In this document: positions 1 through 11,923 of the stretch, piece after piece | How positions within the stretch are numbered: position 1 is the first letter of the stretch | Layout of the letters: the number at the start of each line of letters is the position of its first letter | Source of the DNA: an uncultured Candidatus Thioglobus sp. | GTDB taxonomy: Bacteria; Pseudomonadota; Gammaproteobacteria; PS1; Pseudothioglobaceae | Direction of reading: 5' to 3' | Length of the DNA stretch: 54,568 nt | NCBI GenBank assembly: GCA_905620445.1 | Contig: CAJQTP010000012.1 | Coordinates: forward strand, 1 to 54,568 | Notes under the pieces: generated by a model | Seen by the model: the letters and a program-made list of their open reading frames with translations, nothing else | What the model was told of the DNA's origin: nothing | Databases searched by the model: none | Made by a program: the position numbers and the translations under genes

Positions 1-18
1 TTTTAGAGTTTGATATTT

Positions 19-94
19 AGGCAAGTGGCTCAATTGGTAGAGTAGTGGTCTCCAAAACCATTGGTTGGGGGTTCGAGTCCCTCCTTGCCTGCCA
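19..94 (+). tRNA. trpT: tRNA-Trp (anticodon CCA)
   Basis: A full cloverleaf can be folded by eye. The 7-bp acceptor stem pairs positions 19-25 with 84-90, G91 is the discriminator, and the CCA tail at 92-94 is encoded. The anticodon stem pairs 45-49 with 57-61 around a 7-nt loop, with anticodon CCA at 52-54. The T arm contains GTTCGAGTCC. It decodes UGG. A tRNA-Trp just upstream of secE is the classic gammaproteobacterial arrangement (tufB-trpT-secE-nusG), which supports the call. Confidence 0.96.
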
Positions 95-109
95 AATTAA
101 AGGATATGT

Positions 110-493
110 GTGGCTAAACAAATAGAAAATTTAAAGAGTGGTTCTGATCAGTGGAAAACTATCTTAGCAGTTTTAATTGTAATTGTTGGGCTTGCTTTAT
201 ATTATGTGAATCCTTTAGGGTTTAATGCACTTACCAAGGTATTGGTAACGCTTGTAGTTTTTGCTGTAGCAATCACGGTTTTTGTAAAATCGAATCAAGG
301 CGATCGATTTGTGCATTTTTTGAAAGAGACTCGAATTGAATTACGCAAGGTTGTTTGGCCAACTCGTGAAGAAACAATAAAAACAACTGGAATCATTATG
401 ATTGCAGTAGTTATAGTTGCAATTTTTCTATGGATCATTGATGCATTCTTTACTTGGGGTGTCCAATCAATTTCGTCAATTAACATTTTTTAA
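110..493 (+). CDS. secE: SecE, preprotein translocase subunit
   Basis: SecE is the essential small membrane subunit of the SecYEG channel and clamps SecY. The 127-aa length equals the long, three-helix enterobacterial form. Hydrophobic segments lie at about residues 17-34, 41-60 and 95-115. The conserved amphipathic region ELRKVVWPTREE precedes the third helix. The start is GTG at 110, preceded by AAGGA at about 100-104. The ATG at 106 is out of frame and stops at once. The gene sits 15 nt after tRNA-Trp and 13 nt before nusG, as in most gammaproteobacteria. Confidence 0.96.
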   Translation: MAKQIENLKSGSDQWKTILAVLIVIVGLALYYVNPLGFNALTKVLVTLVVFAVAITVFVKSNQGDRFVHFLKETRIELRKVVWPTREETIKTTGIIMIAVVIVAIFLWIIDAFFTWGVQSISSINIF

Positions 494-506
494 GTAAAGG
501 ATTATC

Positions 507-1040
507 ATGTCTAAGAATTGGTTTGTAATCCACGCTAGAAGCGGCTATGAAGCGAAAGTTAAAATAGCTATTGAAGAAGCTGTAAATAGAGAAGGTATTG
601 AAGATTTAGTTGAAGAGATTCTAATTCCAACTGAGCAAGTAGTAGAGCTAAAGGCTGGCAAGAAAAAAGAAACTGAGCGTAAATTTTTTCCAGGCTATAT
701 GCTTATAAAGATGGAACTTACGGAGCCGAGCTGGTTACTAGTTAAAAATACGAATAACGTTATTGGATTTATAGGTGGTTCATCTGGAAAGCCATCTCCA
801 ATAACTCAGCGAGAAGTAGATAGAATTTTTGCACGCGTTCAAGAAGGTGCTGACAAACCTAAGCCTAAGGTTGCATTTCAACCTGGTGAAGAAGTTTTGG
901 TTATTGATGGCCCGTTTAATGAATTTAATGGAACTGTAGAAAGTGTCAATTATGAAAAGAGTTTGCTGACAGTGGAGGTTTTAATTTTTGGCCGAACCAC
1001 TGCAGTTGAATTAGAGTTTTCTCAAGTAGAGAAAACATAA
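507..1040 (+). CDS. nusG: NusG, transcription elongation/antitermination factor
   Basis: NusG binds the RNA polymerase clamp, suppresses pausing, and links polymerase to Rho or to ribosomal protein S10. At 177 aa it has the usual two-domain length. The N-terminal NGN domain carries NWFVIHARSGYEAKV and FFPGYMLIKM. The C-terminal KOW domain begins at about residue 125 with PGEEVLVIDGPFNEFNGTV. An AAGGA ribosome site lies before the ATG. It follows secE directly and precedes the L11 operon. Confidence 0.97.
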   Translation: MSKNWFVIHARSGYEAKVKIAIEEAVNREGIEDLVEEILIPTEQVVELKAGKKKETERKFFPGYMLIKMELTEPSWLLVKNTNNVIGFIGGSSGKPSPITQREVDRIFARVQEGADKPKPKVAFQPGEEVLVIDGPFNEFNGTVESVNYEKSLLTVEVLIFGRTTAVELEFSQVEKT

Positions 1041-1109
1041 GTTAGTTGCTAAAGCGACTGAGTTTGTTAACGGGGAGCTTAAAAGCGCTTGAACCCATAG
1101 GAGATAAAA

Positions 1110-1538
1110 ATGGCAAAAAAAATTGAGTCATACATTAAGTTGCAGGTTCCTGCAGCAGAGGCAAATCCTTCGCCACCTGTTGGTCCGGCACTTGGACAGC
1201 ATGGTGTAAATATTATGGATTTTTGTAAGGCGTTTAATGCTCAAACACAAGAGCTTGATAAAGGGATGCCTGTACCAGTAATTATTACTGTATACAGCGA
1301 TCGTAGTTTTACATTTATAACTAAAACACCACCTGCAGCAGTTTTACTTCTTAAAGTTACAGGTATTGCTAAAGGAAGCGGTGAGCCACATCTTAATAAG
1401 GTTGGTACAGTTACTCGTGCTCAATTAGAAGAGGTTGCAAACATAAAAATGAAAGACTTAAATGCAAATGATTTAGATGCAGCGGTTCAAATTGTTGCGG
1501 GCACTGCTCGCTCAATGGGTATTGTGGTGGAGGGTTAA
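1110..1538 (+). CDS. rplK: 50S ribosomal protein L11
   Basis: L11 forms the GTPase-associated centre of the large subunit together with a segment of 23S rRNA. The 142-aa length is standard. The proline-rich N-terminal segment ([19 protein letters not shown]) and the C-terminal rRNA-binding domain ([14 protein letters not shown]) are present. A clear AGGAG site lies before the ATG. The stop codon overlaps the start region of rplA, so the two are translationally coupled. The 69-nt leader after nusG could hold an L1 autoregulatory site, but I could not assign one securely. Confidence 0.97.
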   Translation: MAKKIESYIKLQVPAAEANPSPPVGPALGQHGVNIMDFCKAFNAQTQELDKGMPVPVIITVYSDRSFTFITKTPPAAVLLLKVTGIAKGSGEPHLNKVGTVTRAQLEEVANIKMKDLNANDLDAAVQIVAGTARSMGIVVEG

Positions 1539-1540
1539 TG

Positions 1541-2236
1541 ATGGCTAATTTATCAAAAAATCAAAAAGCAAGCGCTTTAAAAATTAAAGAGGGTTCTAAA
1601 TACGCAATTACTGAAGCTTTAGTGTTAGTTAAAGAATGTGCTTCAGCTAAGTTTGATGAATCAGTCGATGTAAGCATCAACCTAGGTATTGATACAAAAA
1701 AATCAGACCAAAATGTTCGTGGGGCAGTTGTTCTTCCTAATGGAACTGGAAAAGTTGTTCGTGTTGCAGTATTTACTCAGGGCGATAATGTTCAAAAAGC
1801 AACTGAAGCAGGCGCAGATATTGTGGGTATGGATGATCTAATGAAAAGCATGCAAGATGGAGATTTAAATTATGATGTTGTTATAGCATCTCCAGATGCG
1901 ATGGGCGTTGTTGGTAGATTAGGACAAGTTCTTGGGCCACGTGGATTGATGCCAAATCCAAAAGTTGGAACGGTAACACCAGACGTTGCTACAGCTGTAA
2001 AGAATGCAAAAGCAGGCCAAGTTCGTTACCGAGCTGATAAGGCAGGAATTGTTCACGCTGGTATTGGGAAAGCCTCTTTTGACGTAAAAGCGTTAGAAGA
2101 AAATATTGTTGCGCTAATTGATGCGATTAAAAAAGCTAAACCAAGTTCAGCAAAAGGTATTTATATTAAAAGAGTAAGCGTTTCATCAACTATGGGCCCA
2201 GGTCTGAGTATTGATGGTGCAAGCGTAGATATCTAA
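1541..2236 (+). CDS. rplA: 50S ribosomal protein L1
   Basis: L1 is the mobile-stalk rRNA-binding protein and, in E. coli, the autorepressor of the L11-L1 operon. The signature regions [17 protein letters not shown] and [19 protein letters not shown] are present, and the length (about 231 aa) is normal. Two ATGs occur in tandem at 1538 and 1541. I chose the second because the GGAGGG site at 1529-1534 is then spaced about 6 nt away; the first would be only 3 nt away and overlaps the rplK stop. A 9-bp hairpin follows the gene at 2249-2272. Confidence 0.96.
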   Translation: MANLSKNQKASALKIKEGSKYAITEALVLVKECASAKFDESVDVSINLGIDTKKSDQNVRGAVVLPNGTGKVVRVAVFTQGDNVQKATEAGADIVGMDDLMKSMQDGDLNYDVVIASPDAMGVVGRLGQVLGPRGLMPNPKVGTVTPDVATAVKNAKAGQVRYRADKAGIVHAGIGKASFDVKALEENIVALIDAIKKAKPSSAKGIYIKRVSVSSTMGPGLSIDGASVDI

Positions 2237-2248
2237 ATAGATTTAAAT

Positions 2249-2272
2249 GCTGATAAATTAATATTTATCAGC
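2249..2272 (+). terminator. Perfect 9-bp hairpin after rplA
   Basis: Arms GCTGATAAA (2249-2257) and TTTATCAGC (2264-2272) pair perfectly around a 6-nt loop. No run of T residues follows, so it looks more like an RNA-processing or mRNA-stabilising stem, or a weak attenuator, than a classical intrinsic terminator. It separates the L11-L1 part from the L10-L12 part of the operon. Confidence 0.45.
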
Positions 2273-2280
2273 TTAGGAAT

Positions 2281-2440
2281 TCTTTGGGCGACAAGGTGAC
2301 TTGTTCTGCCTCAAAGACCATAGGTGCAATTGATTGCTTGCAATTTGTTGCTTAATAAATTGATTCTTCAATTTGCCTATGTAGAGGGTATGGAAATACC
2401 TTGTGGCGAAAGTTGTAATTTTATAGCTTTCATTTTTTAA
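2281..2440 (+). promoter_or_regulatory. Structured rplJ leader (candidate L10 autoregulatory leader)
   Basis: The 220-nt gap before rplJ is unusually long for this compact operon and is rich in structure. CATAGG at 2319-2324 pairs with CCTATG at 2376-2381, with inner AATTGA/TCAATT complementarity. A short stem GGTAT/ATACC (2387-2400) closed by a GGAA loop follows. In many bacteria L10, or the L10-L12 complex, binds the rplJ leader to repress translation. The position and folding fit that role, but I could not test it against the family covariance model. Confidence 0.5.
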
Positions 2441-2456
2441 TTGTTCAGGAGAGACT

Positions 2457-2978
2457 ATGGCTCTAAATCTTGAAGCAAAAAAAGCAGTCGTCGAACAGGT
2501 TAATGCAGTAGCTACTGGTGCTGTATCTGTTGGTGTTGCTGAGTATCGTGGATTGAATGTTGGACAAATGACTAATTTGCGGAATGCTGCTATGGATGCA
2601 GATGTTTCTTTGCGTGTTGTAAAAAATACGCTAGCAAAGAGAGCGTTAGCTGAGACAGGGTGTGAATGTATTACTCCAGTCTTAAGTGGACCGGTTATCT
2701 TGGGATTTTCTCAAGAAGATCCGGGCGCTGTAGCTCGCGTTTTCCGTGACTTTATTAAAGATAATGAGGCACTAGTCGTTAAAGGTTTGGGAGTATCCGG
2801 TGAATTTATTGATGCAGATCAATTAAAGAGAATCGCGAGCCTACCAACTAAAGATCAAGCAATCAGTATGTTGATGGCGTTGATGCTTGCACCAACTGAG
2901 AAGTTAGTTAGAACTTTAAACGAAGTTCCAACTAAGTTAACTCGTGTTGTAGCAGCTATTCGTGATCAAAAACAATAA
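2457..2978 (+). CDS. rplJ: 50S ribosomal protein L10
   Basis: L10 anchors the L7/L12 dimers on the ribosome stalk. At 173 aa it is close to the usual 165. The N-terminal rRNA-binding part contains [18 protein letters not shown] and [13 protein letters not shown]. The C-terminal helix that carries L12 dimers follows. A GGAGA site precedes the ATG. It is separated from rplL by 24 nt and from rplA by the structured leader. Confidence 0.97.
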   Translation: MALNLEAKKAVVEQVNAVATGAVSVGVAEYRGLNVGQMTNLRNAAMDADVSLRVVKNTLAKRALAETGCECITPVLSGPVILGFSQEDPGAVARVFRDFIKDNEALVVKGLGVSGEFIDADQLKRIASLPTKDQAISMLMALMLAPTEKLVRTLNEVPTKLTRVVAAIRDQKQ

Positions 2979-3002
2979 TAATTATATAGAGGAGTAAATA
3001 TC

Positions 3003-3383
3003 ATGGCGAAATTAAGTAACGAAGATATTTTAAGTGCAATTGCAGATATGTCTGTAATGGATGTTGTTGAACTAGTTTCAGCAATGGAAGAGAAGTTTGG
3101 AGTTTCTGCAGCAGCTGTTGCAGCAGCACCAGTCGCAGTAGCAGCGGATGCTGGTGCAGCGGTTGAAGAAAAGACTGAGTTTAACGTAATGCTAACAAGC
3201 TTTGGTGATAAGAAAGTTGCAGTTATTAAAGCGGTTCGTACTATCACAGGATTAGGCCTTAAAGAGGCTAAAGATCTTGTTGAAAGTGCTCCTGCAGCAA
3301 TTAAAGAAGGCGCATCAAAAGCGGAAGCTGATGATATTCAAAAGCAGCTTGAAGAAGCTGGCGCTAGCGTAGAACTTAAGTAA
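3003..3383 (+). CDS. rplL: 50S ribosomal protein L7/L12
   Basis: L7/L12 is the multicopy stalk protein that recruits translation GTPases. At 126 aa it shows all three parts: an N-terminal dimerisation domain, an Ala/Val-rich hinge (residues about 37-55), and a C-terminal domain with [26 protein letters not shown] strong GAGGAG site precedes the ATG, which suits its high expression. A strong hairpin with a T-run follows before rpoB. Confidence 0.98.
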   Translation: MAKLSNEDILSAIADMSVMDVVELVSAMEEKFGVSAAAVAAAPVAVAADAGAAVEEKTEFNVMLTSFGDKKVAVIKAVRTITGLGLKEAKDLVESAPAAIKEGASKAEADDIQKQLEEAGASVELK

Positions 3384-3400
3384 TTTGTTCAATGCTACAA

Positions 3401-3436
3401 ACCAAAATCCCCAAAAGGGGATTTTGGTGTTTTTTT
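3401..3436 (+). terminator. Intrinsic terminator/attenuator between rplL and rpoB
   Basis: A perfect 12-bp stem (3401-3412 with 3417-3428) is closed by an AAAA loop and followed by G and seven T residues (3430-3436). This is a textbook intrinsic terminator. Partial termination in the rplL-rpoB gap is known in E. coli, where it lowers polymerase subunit output relative to ribosomal proteins. The same role is inferred here. Confidence 0.9.
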
Positions 3437-3480
3437 AGAAGTAATTTTGAAAACCATTTATTGATTATTGCGGGGCATCC

Positions 3481-6400
3481 ATGACTTATTCATTTACAGA
3501 AAAAAAACGTATCAGAAATAATTTTGGAACAAGAGAGTCTATTCTTAAAGAGCCAGATTTATTATCCATTCAGATTAATTCATTTAATAGCTTTATTCAA
3601 AAAGGGGCTACTGAAAAGGAAAATATTGGTCTTCACTCTGTTTTTCACTCTGTTTTTCCAATTACAGCCCTAAATGGTTATGCCGAAATTGAATATGTAG
3701 ATTATGAGCTTCAAGAGCCCAAATATAATGTTAAAGAATGCAAGCTTCGCGGAGTTACATATGCCGCAACCTTGCAAGTTAAACTTAACTTGGTTCTTTT
3801 TGACAAAAATGGCTCTAACTTAAAGAAGAAGCGTCGCGTGAAGCAAGTTATTGAGGAAAGTGTCTATTTAGGACAGCTTCCATTGATGACCGATACTGGC
3901 ACGTTTGTAATTAATGGAACCGAGCGCGTTGTAGTTTCTCAGCTTCATCGTTCTCCAGGAGTTATTTTTGAGCATGATAAAGGGAAGACCCACTCTTCTG
4001 GAAAAATATTATTCTCTTCACGTATTATTCCTTACCGTGGCTCATGGCTAGACTTTGAGTTTGACCATCATGAGCATTTGTTTGTGCGCATAGATAGAAG
4101 AAGAAAATTACCTGTGACTACATTGCTTCGAGCCATGGGACAGTCTACAAACGACATTATTGATACTTTCTTTGATCATATTGTTGTCAAATTAAAATCT
4201 AAATCTTGTGACCTAGTCATCAAGCCTGAGCGTTTGAAAGGAATTATTGCAGAATTTGATATTAAGGTTGGAAAAGATATTATTGTTGAGCAAGGTCGTC
4301 GTATTACCGCTAAGCATGCAAAAATTCTTCAAGATGCAAAAGTAGATTCAATTAATGCTCCACTTGAATATCTTATTGGGAAGGTCATTTCCTCGGACAT
4401 AATTGATACTGATACCGGTGAAATTTTATTAGCTGCAAACTCACTAATAACTGAAGAATCTATTGAAGTTTTAACTGTGACTAAGATTAAGAAAATTAAT
4501 ATTATCTATCTTAATGATGCTGAAAATGGTATCTATATTTCTGACACGCTTCGTCTTGATGAGCTGCAAACAGAAATTGAAGCTCGCATGTCAATCTATC
4601 ATGTAATGAGACCGGGTGAGCCTGCAACTGAAGACGCAGTTAATACACTTTTTTCTAATCTATTCTTTAATAATGATCGTTATGACCTCTCGCGTGTTGG
4701 TCGAATGAAGCTAAATAGAAGACTAGGTGTTGCTAGTGAAACTGGTGAGCACGTTCTAACTCATGATGATATTATTAATGTAATTAAACAGTTAATTGAT
4801 ATTAAAAATGGACATGATGTAGTAGATGACGTCGATACTTTAGCTAATAGAAGGGTAAGAGCTATTGGTGAGATGATTGAAAATCAATTTAGAATTGGCC
4901 TTATTCGTGTAGAAAAAGCAGTTAAAGAAGGTCTGAATCTTGCAGAAACAGATGAATTAACTCCACAAGATCTTATTAATTCTAAGCCAGTTTCAGCCGC
5001 TGTTAGAGAGTTTTTTGGCTCTTCACAGCTATCTCAATTTATGGATCAAGTGAATCCATTGTCTGGTGTAACGCATAAAAGACGTATATCAGCCTTAGGG
5101 CCAGGTGGCTTAACAAGAGAGCGTGCAGGCTTTGAAGTGCGTGATGTTCATCCGTCGCATTATGGTAGATTATGTCCCATTGAAACTCCTGAAGGCCCGA
5201 ATATTGGCTTAATTAATACTTTGGCAGTATATGCAAGAACAAATGATTATGGTTTTTTAGAGACTCCTTATCAAGTAGTTAAGAAAGGACAGGTCACTAA
5301 AGAAATTGTATACGTTTCAGCAATCGATGAAATTGATCATACCATTGCTCAAGCAAACTCTAAAGTCGATAGTAAGGGTTTCTTGGTGGACGATCTTGTT
5401 TCAGGAAGGCATAAAAATGAATTTGTACTGGTAGGTAAGTCAGAGGTAACGCTTATTGATATTGACTCAAAACAAATATCATCTGTTGCTGCATCACTTA
5501 TACCATTTCTAGAGCATGATGATGCTAACCGTGCATTAATGGGATCAAACATGCAGCGCCAAGCTGTTCCTGTGCTTCGAGCTGAAAAGCCTTTAGTTGG
5601 AACAGGTATTGAGCGAGTTGTTGCAACTGATTCGCGTGTCTGTGTTGTTGCAAACCATGATGGTGTTGTTGAGACAGTAGATGCTTCAAGAATCGTAATT
5701 CGAGTCGATGCTAAGCAAGCAAAAGCTGGAGAGCTTGGTGTTGATATTTATAGTTTGGTGAAGTATTCTCGTTCCAATCAAAATACCTGTATCAATCAAA
5801 AGCCACTTGTTCAACCAGGTGATAAGATTGTTGCTGGCGATGTCTTGGCAGACGGCCCATCTACCGATTTAGGTGAGCTTGCACTTGGACAAAATATGAT
5901 GATTGCATTTATGCCTTGGAATGGATATAACTTTGAAGATTCAATATTAATTTCAGAAAAAGTAGTCCAGGAAGATCGTTATACTTCAATTCATATTGAA
6001 GAGTTGACGGCCTATGCAAGAGATACAAAGCTTGGTGCTGAAGAAGTTACTGCAGACATACCAAATGTAAGTGAATCCGCACTATCAAAACTTGATGATG
6101 TTGGTATTGTGTATGTTGGTGCTCGAGTGAAAGGTGGTGATATTCTAGTTGGAAAAGTAACTCCAAAAAGTGAAACAGTTCTTTCTCCAGAAGAGAAATT
6201 ATTGCGTGCTATCTTTGGAGAAAAAGCTAACAATGTGAAAGACACTTCTCTAAGAATGGGTGCCTCAAAATCAGGTGTTGTCATTGACGTTCAGATATTC
6301 ACAAAAGATCGAGTTGCAAAAGATTCTCGCGCACTGGTTATTGATGAAGAGCGTTTAGTAAATATTAAAAAAGATATTGATGATGAGTTCGGAATAATTG

Positions 6401-7563
6401 ATGGAGACATCTTTCGCCGTATTCGTTTAAAACTCTCTGGAAATGTCTCGACTAGTAATTTAGGTAATATTAAGAGTGGAGATAAGCTAACTTCTAAGGA
6501 TTTAAAATCACTAGAAAATAGTGAATTAGCAAAATTAAAAGTTAAAGATGCAGCTATCAATAAAGAAGTTGCTTCACTTGTTAAGCAGTCAAAAGCAAAA
6601 CAGGAAGAGTTTGAACTTTTTTATGAGCAAGAGAGTGCAAAAATTAAAGAAGGCGCTGAATTGCCACCAGGTGTGCAAAAGATGGTTAAAGTTTATGTGG
6701 CAACACGTAAAACTCTCCAGGTTGGTGACAAGATGGCTGGACGACACGGTAACAAAGGTGTCATCTCTCGCGTATCTCCAGTTGAAGACATGCCTCATCT
6801 GGCTGATGGTACGCCAGTAGATGTTGTCCTTAACCCACTTGGCGTTCCGTCACGTATGAATGTTGGTCAGGTACTTGAGGTTCACTTAGGCTGGGCTGCT
6901 AAAGGCCTGGGGTATAAGATTGGCAATTTGTTAGATGAGCATCGCAAAGATACAATTAAGAAAATCCGATCAATGCTCGATTCTATTTACAATAGCTATG
7001 GAAAGTCTGAAGACTTAAAGTCATTTAGTGATGATGAAATACTTGAGTTAGCCAATAATTTGCGCTCTGGTGTTCCAATGGCGACCCCAGTGTTTGATGG
7101 AATTAAAGAAGAAGATATTAAATCATTACTTAAGATGGCTGATTTACCAGAAAGCGGTCAAATTCAATTATTTGATGGACGAACTGGTGACTCATTTGAC
7201 CGTGATATAACTGTTGGTTATATGCACATGCTTAAGCTTAATCATTTAGTTGACGATAAAATGCATGCTCGCTCGACAGGTCCATACTCTTTAGTTACTC
7301 AACAGCCACTTAGTGGTAAAGCACAATTTGGTGGCCAAAGGTTTGGTGAAATGGAAGTTTGGGCGTTAGAGGCATATGGCGCAGCATACACACTTCGAGA
7401 AATGTTAACGGTTAAGTCTGATGATGTTACTGGAAGAGCAAAAATGTATAAAAATATAGTAGACGGTGAGAATCGTACTGAGTCGGTAATGCCAGAGTCG
7501 TTTAATGTTCTAGTGAAAGAAATTCGATCTCTAGGTATTGATACTGAACTTGAACAACATTAA
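3481..7563 (+). CDS. rpoB: RNA polymerase beta subunit
   Basis: This is the second-largest catalytic subunit of RNA polymerase. At 1360 aa it has full gammaproteobacterial length, with N-terminus [16 protein letters not shown]. The rifampicin pocket reads [22 protein letters not shown], followed by [20 protein letters not shown]. The main resistance positions (Asp, His and Ser of cluster I) are the sensitive residues. The Asn after MDQ in E. coli is Val here. The C-terminal [19 protein letters not shown] is present. No intein or frameshift is seen. rpoC follows 14 nt downstream. Confidence 0.98.
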   Translation: MTYSFTEKKRIRNNFGTRESILKEPDLLSIQINSFNSFIQKGATEKENIGLHSVFHSVFPITALNGYAEIEYVDYELQEPKYNVKECKLRGVTYAATLQVKLNLVLFDKNGSNLKKKRRVKQVIEESVYLGQLPLMTDTGTFVINGTERVVVSQLHRSPGVIFEHDKGKTHSSGKILFSSRIIPYRGSWLDFEFDHHEHLFVRIDRRRKLPVTTLLRAMGQSTNDIIDTFFDHIVVKLKSKSCDLVIKPERLKGIIAEFDIKVGKDIIVEQGRRITAKHAKILQDAKVDSINAPLEYLIGKVISSDIIDTDTGEILLAANSLITEESIEVLTVTKIKKINIIYLNDAENGIYISDTLRLDELQTEIEARMSIYHVMRPGEPATEDAVNTLFSNLFFNNDRYDLSRVGRMKLNRRLGVASETGEHVLTHDDIINVIKQLIDIKNGHDVVDDVDTLANRRVRAIGEMIENQFRIGLIRVEKAVKEGLNLAETDELTPQDLINSKPVSAAVREFFGSSQLSQFMDQVNPLSGVTHKRRISALGPGGLTRERAGFEVRDVHPSHYGRLCPIETPEGPNIGLINTLAVYARTNDYGFLETPYQVVKKGQVTKEIVYVSAIDEIDHTIAQANSKVDSKGFLVDDLVSGRHKNEFVLVGKSEVTLIDIDSKQISSVAASLIPFLEHDDANRALMGSNMQRQAVPVLRAEKPLVGTGIERVVATDSRVCVVANHDGVVETVDASRIVIRVDAKQAKAGELGVDIYSLVKYSRSNQNTCINQKPLVQPGDKIVAGDVLADGPSTDLGELALGQNMMIAFMPWNGYNFEDSILISEKVVQEDRYTSIHIEELTAYARDTKLGAEEVTADIPNVSESALSKLDDVGIVYVGARVKGGDILVGKVTPKSETVLSPEEKLLRAIFGEKANNVKDTSLRMGASKSGVVIDVQIFTKDRVAKDSRALVIDEERLVNIKKDIDDEFGIIDGDIFRRIRLKLSGNVSTSNLGNIKSGDKLTSKDLKSLENSELAKLKVKDAAINKEVASLVKQSKAKQEEFELFYEQESAKIKEGAELPPGVQKMVKVYVATRKTLQVGDKMAGRHGNKGVISRVSPVEDMPHLADGTPVDVVLNPLGVPSRMNVGQVLEVHLGWAAKGLGYKIGNLLDEHRKDTIKKIRSMLDSIYNSYGKSEDLKSFSDDEILELANNLRSGVPMATPVFDGIKEEDIKSLLKMADLPESGQIQLFDGRTGDSFDRDITVGYMHMLKLNHLVDDKMHARSTGPYSLVTQQPLSGKAQFGGQRFGEMEVWALEAYGAAYTLREMLTVKSDDVTGRAKMYKNIVDGENRTESVMPESFNVLVKEIRSLGIDTELEQH

Positions 7564-7577
7564 ATTAGGAGAATCAC

Positions 7578-10500
7578 TTGAAAGATTTATTACAAATTTT
7601 AAAACAGCAAAATAAAGAACAAGATTTTGATGCAATAAGAGTTGGTTTAGCTTCCCCTGAGAAAATTCGTTCATGGTCATTTGGCGAAGTAAAAAAACCT
7701 GAAACTATTAACTACAGAACTTTCAAACCTGAAAGAGAAGGGTTGTTTTGTGCCAAAATTTTTGGCCCAATGAAAGACTTTGAGTGCTTGTGCGGTAAAT
7801 ATAAGCGCATGAAATTTAGAAATGTGGTTTGTGAAAAATGTGGTGTTGAAGTTACTCTTTCTAAAGTAAGACGTGAAAGAATGGGTCATATTGAGCTTGC
7901 TGCTCCGGTAGCGCATATTTGGTATTTGAAATCACTGCCATCTAGATTAGGGTTGCTTATGGATATGACCTTAAAAGATATTGAAAGAGTTCTTTATTTT
8001 GAAGCCTTTTTAGTTACTGACCCAGGAAGCACGCCTTTAATTAAAAAGCAACTTCTTACTGAAGAGATGTATTTTGATGCTTTAGATCAGTATGGAGATG
8101 ATGAGTTTGTCGCAAAGATGGGCGCAGAGGCTATGCAGGATGTTCTTGCGGAAATGCAACTTGAAAAAGAAGCTGCAAATTTGAGAGAAGATGCTCTAAA
8201 TACTAAATCTCAAACTAAACTTAAGAAAATTAATAAACGCCTCAAGTTAGTTGATTCTTTAATAAAATCTGGAAATAAGCCTGAATGGATGGTTTTGAAT
8301 GTGCTTCCTATTCTTCCTCCAGATCTAAGACCTTTAGTTCCTCTAGATGGAGGTCGGTTTGCAACATCTGATTTAAATGATTTATACCGTCGAGTAATAA
8401 ATAGAAATAACCGCCTTGGAAGGTTATTAGAGCTTGATGCGCCAGAAATTATTGTTAGAAATGAAAAACGTATGCTCCAAGAAGCTGTTGACTCTCTAAT
8501 TGACAACGGCCGTCGTGGACGTGCTGTAATGGGTAATAACAGACGCCCTCTTAAGTCAATTGCAGATATGATAAAGGGTAAGCAAGGACGATTCCGTCAA
8601 AACTTACTTGGAAAAAGGGTTGACTATTCTGGACGGTCAGTAATTGTTTGTGGTCCATATTTAAAGCTTCATCAGTGTGGATTACCTAAGAAGATGGCTT
8701 TAGAGCTTTTTAAACCTTTTATTTATAATCGCCTTCAGGCGAATGGATTAGCTTCAACTATTAAAGCTGCAAAAAAAATGGTTGAAAGTGAAATTCCTGA
8801 GGTTTGGGATATCTTAGAAAGAGTTGTTCATCAGCACCCAGTTTTATTAAATCGTGCACCTACTCTTCATAGACTTGGTATTCAGGCATTTGAACCACTT
8901 TTAATTGAAGGTAAGGCGATTCAACTTCATCCCCTAGTATGCACTGCATTTAATGCAGACTTTGATGGTGATCAGATGGCTGTGCACGTTCCACTTTCTG
9001 AGGAAGCTCAATTAGAAGCAAGAACATTAATGTTGGCATCAAACAACATTCTGCATTTGGCTAGTGGTGACCCAATTATTATTCCATCGCAAGATGTGAT
9101 CTTAGGCCTCTACTATATGACTAGAGAAATGGTTAATCAGCCGGGTGAAGGTATGATTTTTGCCAATACTAATGAGGCACTTTCTGCTTATGATGCTAAG
9201 CTAGTAAGTCTGCATGCGAAAATAAAATTAAGAGTGCAGGATTATGAAAAAGCAGAGTCTGGTTATACTCCCACAAGCACTCGTATAGTTGATACTACAA
9301 TTGGTAGGGCTATTTTTTCTAGAATTTTGCCTAAAGGCTTGTCATTTGATTTAATTAATGAAGCTTTAACTAAAAAAGTAGTTTCAAATTTAATTCACGT
9401 CTGTTATAGGTCGCAGGAGCTTAAAGAGACTGTAATTTTTGCTGATCAGATGATGTATATGGGATTTGAATATTCAACTAAATCAGGCATATCATTTTGT
9501 TCAAATGACATGATTATTCCTAGCGAAAAAGCTGAGATGATTGACAAAGCAACTGCTCAAGTTAAAGACGTTCAGCAGCAATTTGCTTCTGGTGTTGTTA
9601 CAAATGGTGAGCGATATAATAAGGTTATTGATATTTGGTCAAGAACTTCAGAAGAAGTTGCTAAAGCAATGATGGATAAAGTAGGCTATGAAGACATAAC
9701 TGATGCTGAAGGAAATACAGAAAAGAAACCATCGTTTAACTCAATCTATATGATGGCAGATTCAGGTGCTAGAGGTTCTCCTGCGCAGATACGTCAGTTA
9801 GCAGGAATGCGTGGTTTAATGGCAAAGCCAGATGGATCAATTATTGAGACTCCTATTACAAGTAATTTCCGTGAAGGGCTTAATAATATGCAGTACTTTA
9901 TTTCAACACATGGAGCTCGAAAAGGTTTGGCTGATACAGCATTAAAAACTGCTAACTCAGGCTATTTAACTCGTAGACTAGTTGATGTAGGCCAAGATCT
10001 CGTTGTAACTGAAGAAGATTGCGGGACTAAAAATGGCTTGGTAATGAAATCAGTTATTGACGGTGGAAATGTAGTTCAAACATTAGGAACTGCAGTGCTC
10101 GGTAGAGTTATCTCTGAAGATATATTAGTACCAAATACAAAAGACGTCTTTTTAGAAAAAGATCATTTAATTACATTGGATGATTCAGATAAGATTAACG
10201 AACTGGGTATAGAGTTTATTCAAGTTCGCTCAGCAATTACTTGTGAGCTATCTTATGGTGTTTGCGCATCTTGTTATGGAAATGATATGGCGAGAGGTCA
10301 TAAGATTGGAGTAGGCGAGGCTGTTGGCGTTATTGCTGCTCAATCAATTGGAGAGCCAGGAACACAGTTAACAATGCGTACTTTCCATATTGGTGGTGCT
10401 GCAAGCTCATCTACTGCTGTTAATAGTATTAATATTAATACGGATGGTGTCGTCCATTTTGAAAATATGAAGTCTATTAAAAATACTAATGGTGATTTTG

Positions 10501-11765
10501 TCGTTGTATCAAGATCATCTGAGGCCTCAATTAGAAATGAATTAGGCCAAGTTAAAGAACGCTATAAGCTTCCTTATGGAGCGATAGTTCACTTTAAAGA
10601 TGGTGGCAAGGTTAAAGCTAAAGATAAGATTGCTGATTGGGACCCGCATACACATCCAATCATAGCTGAAAATTCTGGAAAAGTTTCATTTATCGATTTT
10701 GTAGAAGGCTTAACAGTTGTTAAAAATTCAGACCCATTGACTGGCTTAATCTTCTTCGAAATAATTGAAGAGGCTGAAAGAACTTCAGCTGCAAAAGATA
10801 TGAAACCAATGCTTCAATTAGTTGATAAAAAGGATAAAAAATCTATACTGTCAACTCATTATTTACCATCAGGAGTTAAAATAAATCTAGAAGATGGTCA
10901 GCTTATCGCTGCAGGTGAAATACTTGCTAAGATTCCTAAAGCTGTTTCAAAAACTAGTGATATTACTGGCGGCTTACCACGAGTTGCTGATTTGTTTGAA
11001 GCTCGTAAAGCTAAAGATCATGCAATTCTAGCTGAAACTATGGGTGTCATAAGTTTTGGAAGTCCTACAAAATCAAAAGTTCGCATGCTTATTACGAGTA
11101 CTGAAGGTGATGTAACTGAAATGATGATCCATCATTGGAGAGCAATCAATGTATTCGATGGTGAAACTGTTGAAAAAGGAGATGTGATATCAGATGGGCC
11201 TTATAATCCTCACGATATACTACGTTTATTAGGCGTTGAAGCTTTAGCTAACTACATGGTTAGAGAGGTTCAAAATGTTTATCGACTTCAAGGAGTTAAG
11301 ATATCAGACAAGCATATTGAAGTAGTTGTTAAGCAAATGCTTAGGAAGGTTGAAATTATTGATAATGGAGATTCTCATTATGTTAATGGTGAGACTGCCG
11401 AGTATGTTCACGTTGTAGATAAAAATAAGCAATTAAAGGCACAAAAGAAAGATGAAATTGTATTCCAAAGATTGTTAATGGGTATTACAAAGGCATCGTT
11501 ATCTACTGAGTCGTTTATCTCTGCTGCATCTTTCCAAGAAACTACAAGAGTTCTTACTGAAGCATCAATAACAGGAAGAGTGGATGATCTTAGAGGTCTT
11601 AAAGAGAATGTAATTGTAGGAAGACTTATTCCTGCAGGAACAGGCTTTAAGCACCATCAGGAAAAGAGAAGAAAACGCATAGATGCCTCATTTATGCAAA
11701 CAAGCGATGCTGAGCAAGAACTTTCGGCTCAGTTGAGTGAAGTTGAAGCCGAAGTAAAAGAGTAA
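7578..11765 (+). CDS. rpoC: RNA polymerase beta' subunit
   Basis: This is the largest RNA polymerase subunit and carries the active-site Mg ion. At 1395 aa it is close to E. coli (1407). The catalytic loop NADFDGDQM is intact. The N-terminal zinc site ([20 protein letters not shown]) and the second zinc cluster ([13 protein letters not shown]) are visible. The start is TTG at 7578 with TAGGAG upstream, giving [18 protein letters not shown], which aligns with the GTG-started E. coli protein. A long hairpin terminator lies 20 nt past the stop. Confidence 0.98.
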   Translation: MKDLLQILKQQNKEQDFDAIRVGLASPEKIRSWSFGEVKKPETINYRTFKPEREGLFCAKIFGPMKDFECLCGKYKRMKFRNVVCEKCGVEVTLSKVRRERMGHIELAAPVAHIWYLKSLPSRLGLLMDMTLKDIERVLYFEAFLVTDPGSTPLIKKQLLTEEMYFDALDQYGDDEFVAKMGAEAMQDVLAEMQLEKEAANLREDALNTKSQTKLKKINKRLKLVDSLIKSGNKPEWMVLNVLPILPPDLRPLVPLDGGRFATSDLNDLYRRVINRNNRLGRLLELDAPEIIVRNEKRMLQEAVDSLIDNGRRGRAVMGNNRRPLKSIADMIKGKQGRFRQNLLGKRVDYSGRSVIVCGPYLKLHQCGLPKKMALELFKPFIYNRLQANGLASTIKAAKKMVESEIPEVWDILERVVHQHPVLLNRAPTLHRLGIQAFEPLLIEGKAIQLHPLVCTAFNADFDGDQMAVHVPLSEEAQLEARTLMLASNNILHLASGDPIIIPSQDVILGLYYMTREMVNQPGEGMIFANTNEALSAYDAKLVSLHAKIKLRVQDYEKAESGYTPTSTRIVDTTIGRAIFSRILPKGLSFDLINEALTKKVVSNLIHVCYRSQELKETVIFADQMMYMGFEYSTKSGISFCSNDMIIPSEKAEMIDKATAQVKDVQQQFASGVVTNGERYNKVIDIWSRTSEEVAKAMMDKVGYEDITDAEGNTEKKPSFNSIYMMADSGARGSPAQIRQLAGMRGLMAKPDGSIIETPITSNFREGLNNMQYFISTHGARKGLADTALKTANSGYLTRRLVDVGQDLVVTEEDCGTKNGLVMKSVIDGGNVVQTLGTAVLGRVISEDILVPNTKDVFLEKDHLITLDDSDKINELGIEFIQVRSAITCELSYGVCASCYGNDMARGHKIGVGEAVGVIAAQSIGEPGTQLTMRTFHIGGAASSSTAVNSININTDGVVHFENMKSIKNTNGDFVVVSRSSEASIRNELGQVKERYKLPYGAIVHFKDGGKVKAKDKIADWDPHTHPIIAENSGKVSFIDFVEGLTVVKNSDPLTGLIFFEIIEEAERTSAAKDMKPMLQLVDKKDKKSILSTHYLPSGVKINLEDGQLIAAGEILAKIPKAVSKTSDITGGLPRVADLFEARKAKDHAILAETMGVISFGSPTKSKVRMLITSTEGDVTEMMIHHWRAINVFDGETVEKGDVISDGPYNPHDILRLLGVEALANYMVREVQNVYRLQGVKISDKHIEVVVKQMLRKVEIIDNGDSHYVNGETAEYVHVVDKNKQLKAQKKDEIVFQRLLMGITKASLSTESFISAASFQETTRVLTEASITGRVDDLRGLKENVIVGRLIPAGTGFKHHQEKRRKRIDASFMQTSDAEQELSAQLSEVEAEVKE

Positions 11766-11784
11766 TAAGGCTTCATTCAAAATA

Positions 11785-11825
11785 AAGGCATTTCAATTTA
11801 GTTTTTAAATTGGAGTGCCTTTTTT
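11785..11825 (+). terminator. Intrinsic terminator after rpoC
   Basis: A 16-bp stem with two G-U pairs joins 11785-11800 to 11806-11821 around a GTTTT loop. It runs into a T tract (11820-11825). It ends the long ribosomal protein/RNA polymerase operon and separates it from trpE. Confidence 0.9.
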
Positions 11826-11923
11826 GTTGGTCAATTTAGCACTAAATGCTGCTATTATTAGAAGCCACTTCTTGGATGACGAATCTAAAGGATTAGTAAT
11901 CTGGGTAATGATAAAATATACCC

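Noticed and set aside
1041..1109. L1-binding autoregulatory site in the rplK leader
   Set aside because: A GGG...CCC hairpin can be drawn at about 1072-1097, but I could not match it confidently to the L1 target, so no feature is listed.
3010..3250. Long Ala/Thr-rich minus-strand frame opposite rplL and many similar antisense frames elsewhere
   Set aside because: They mirror the codon bias of well-identified genes, have no ribosome sites, and resemble no family.
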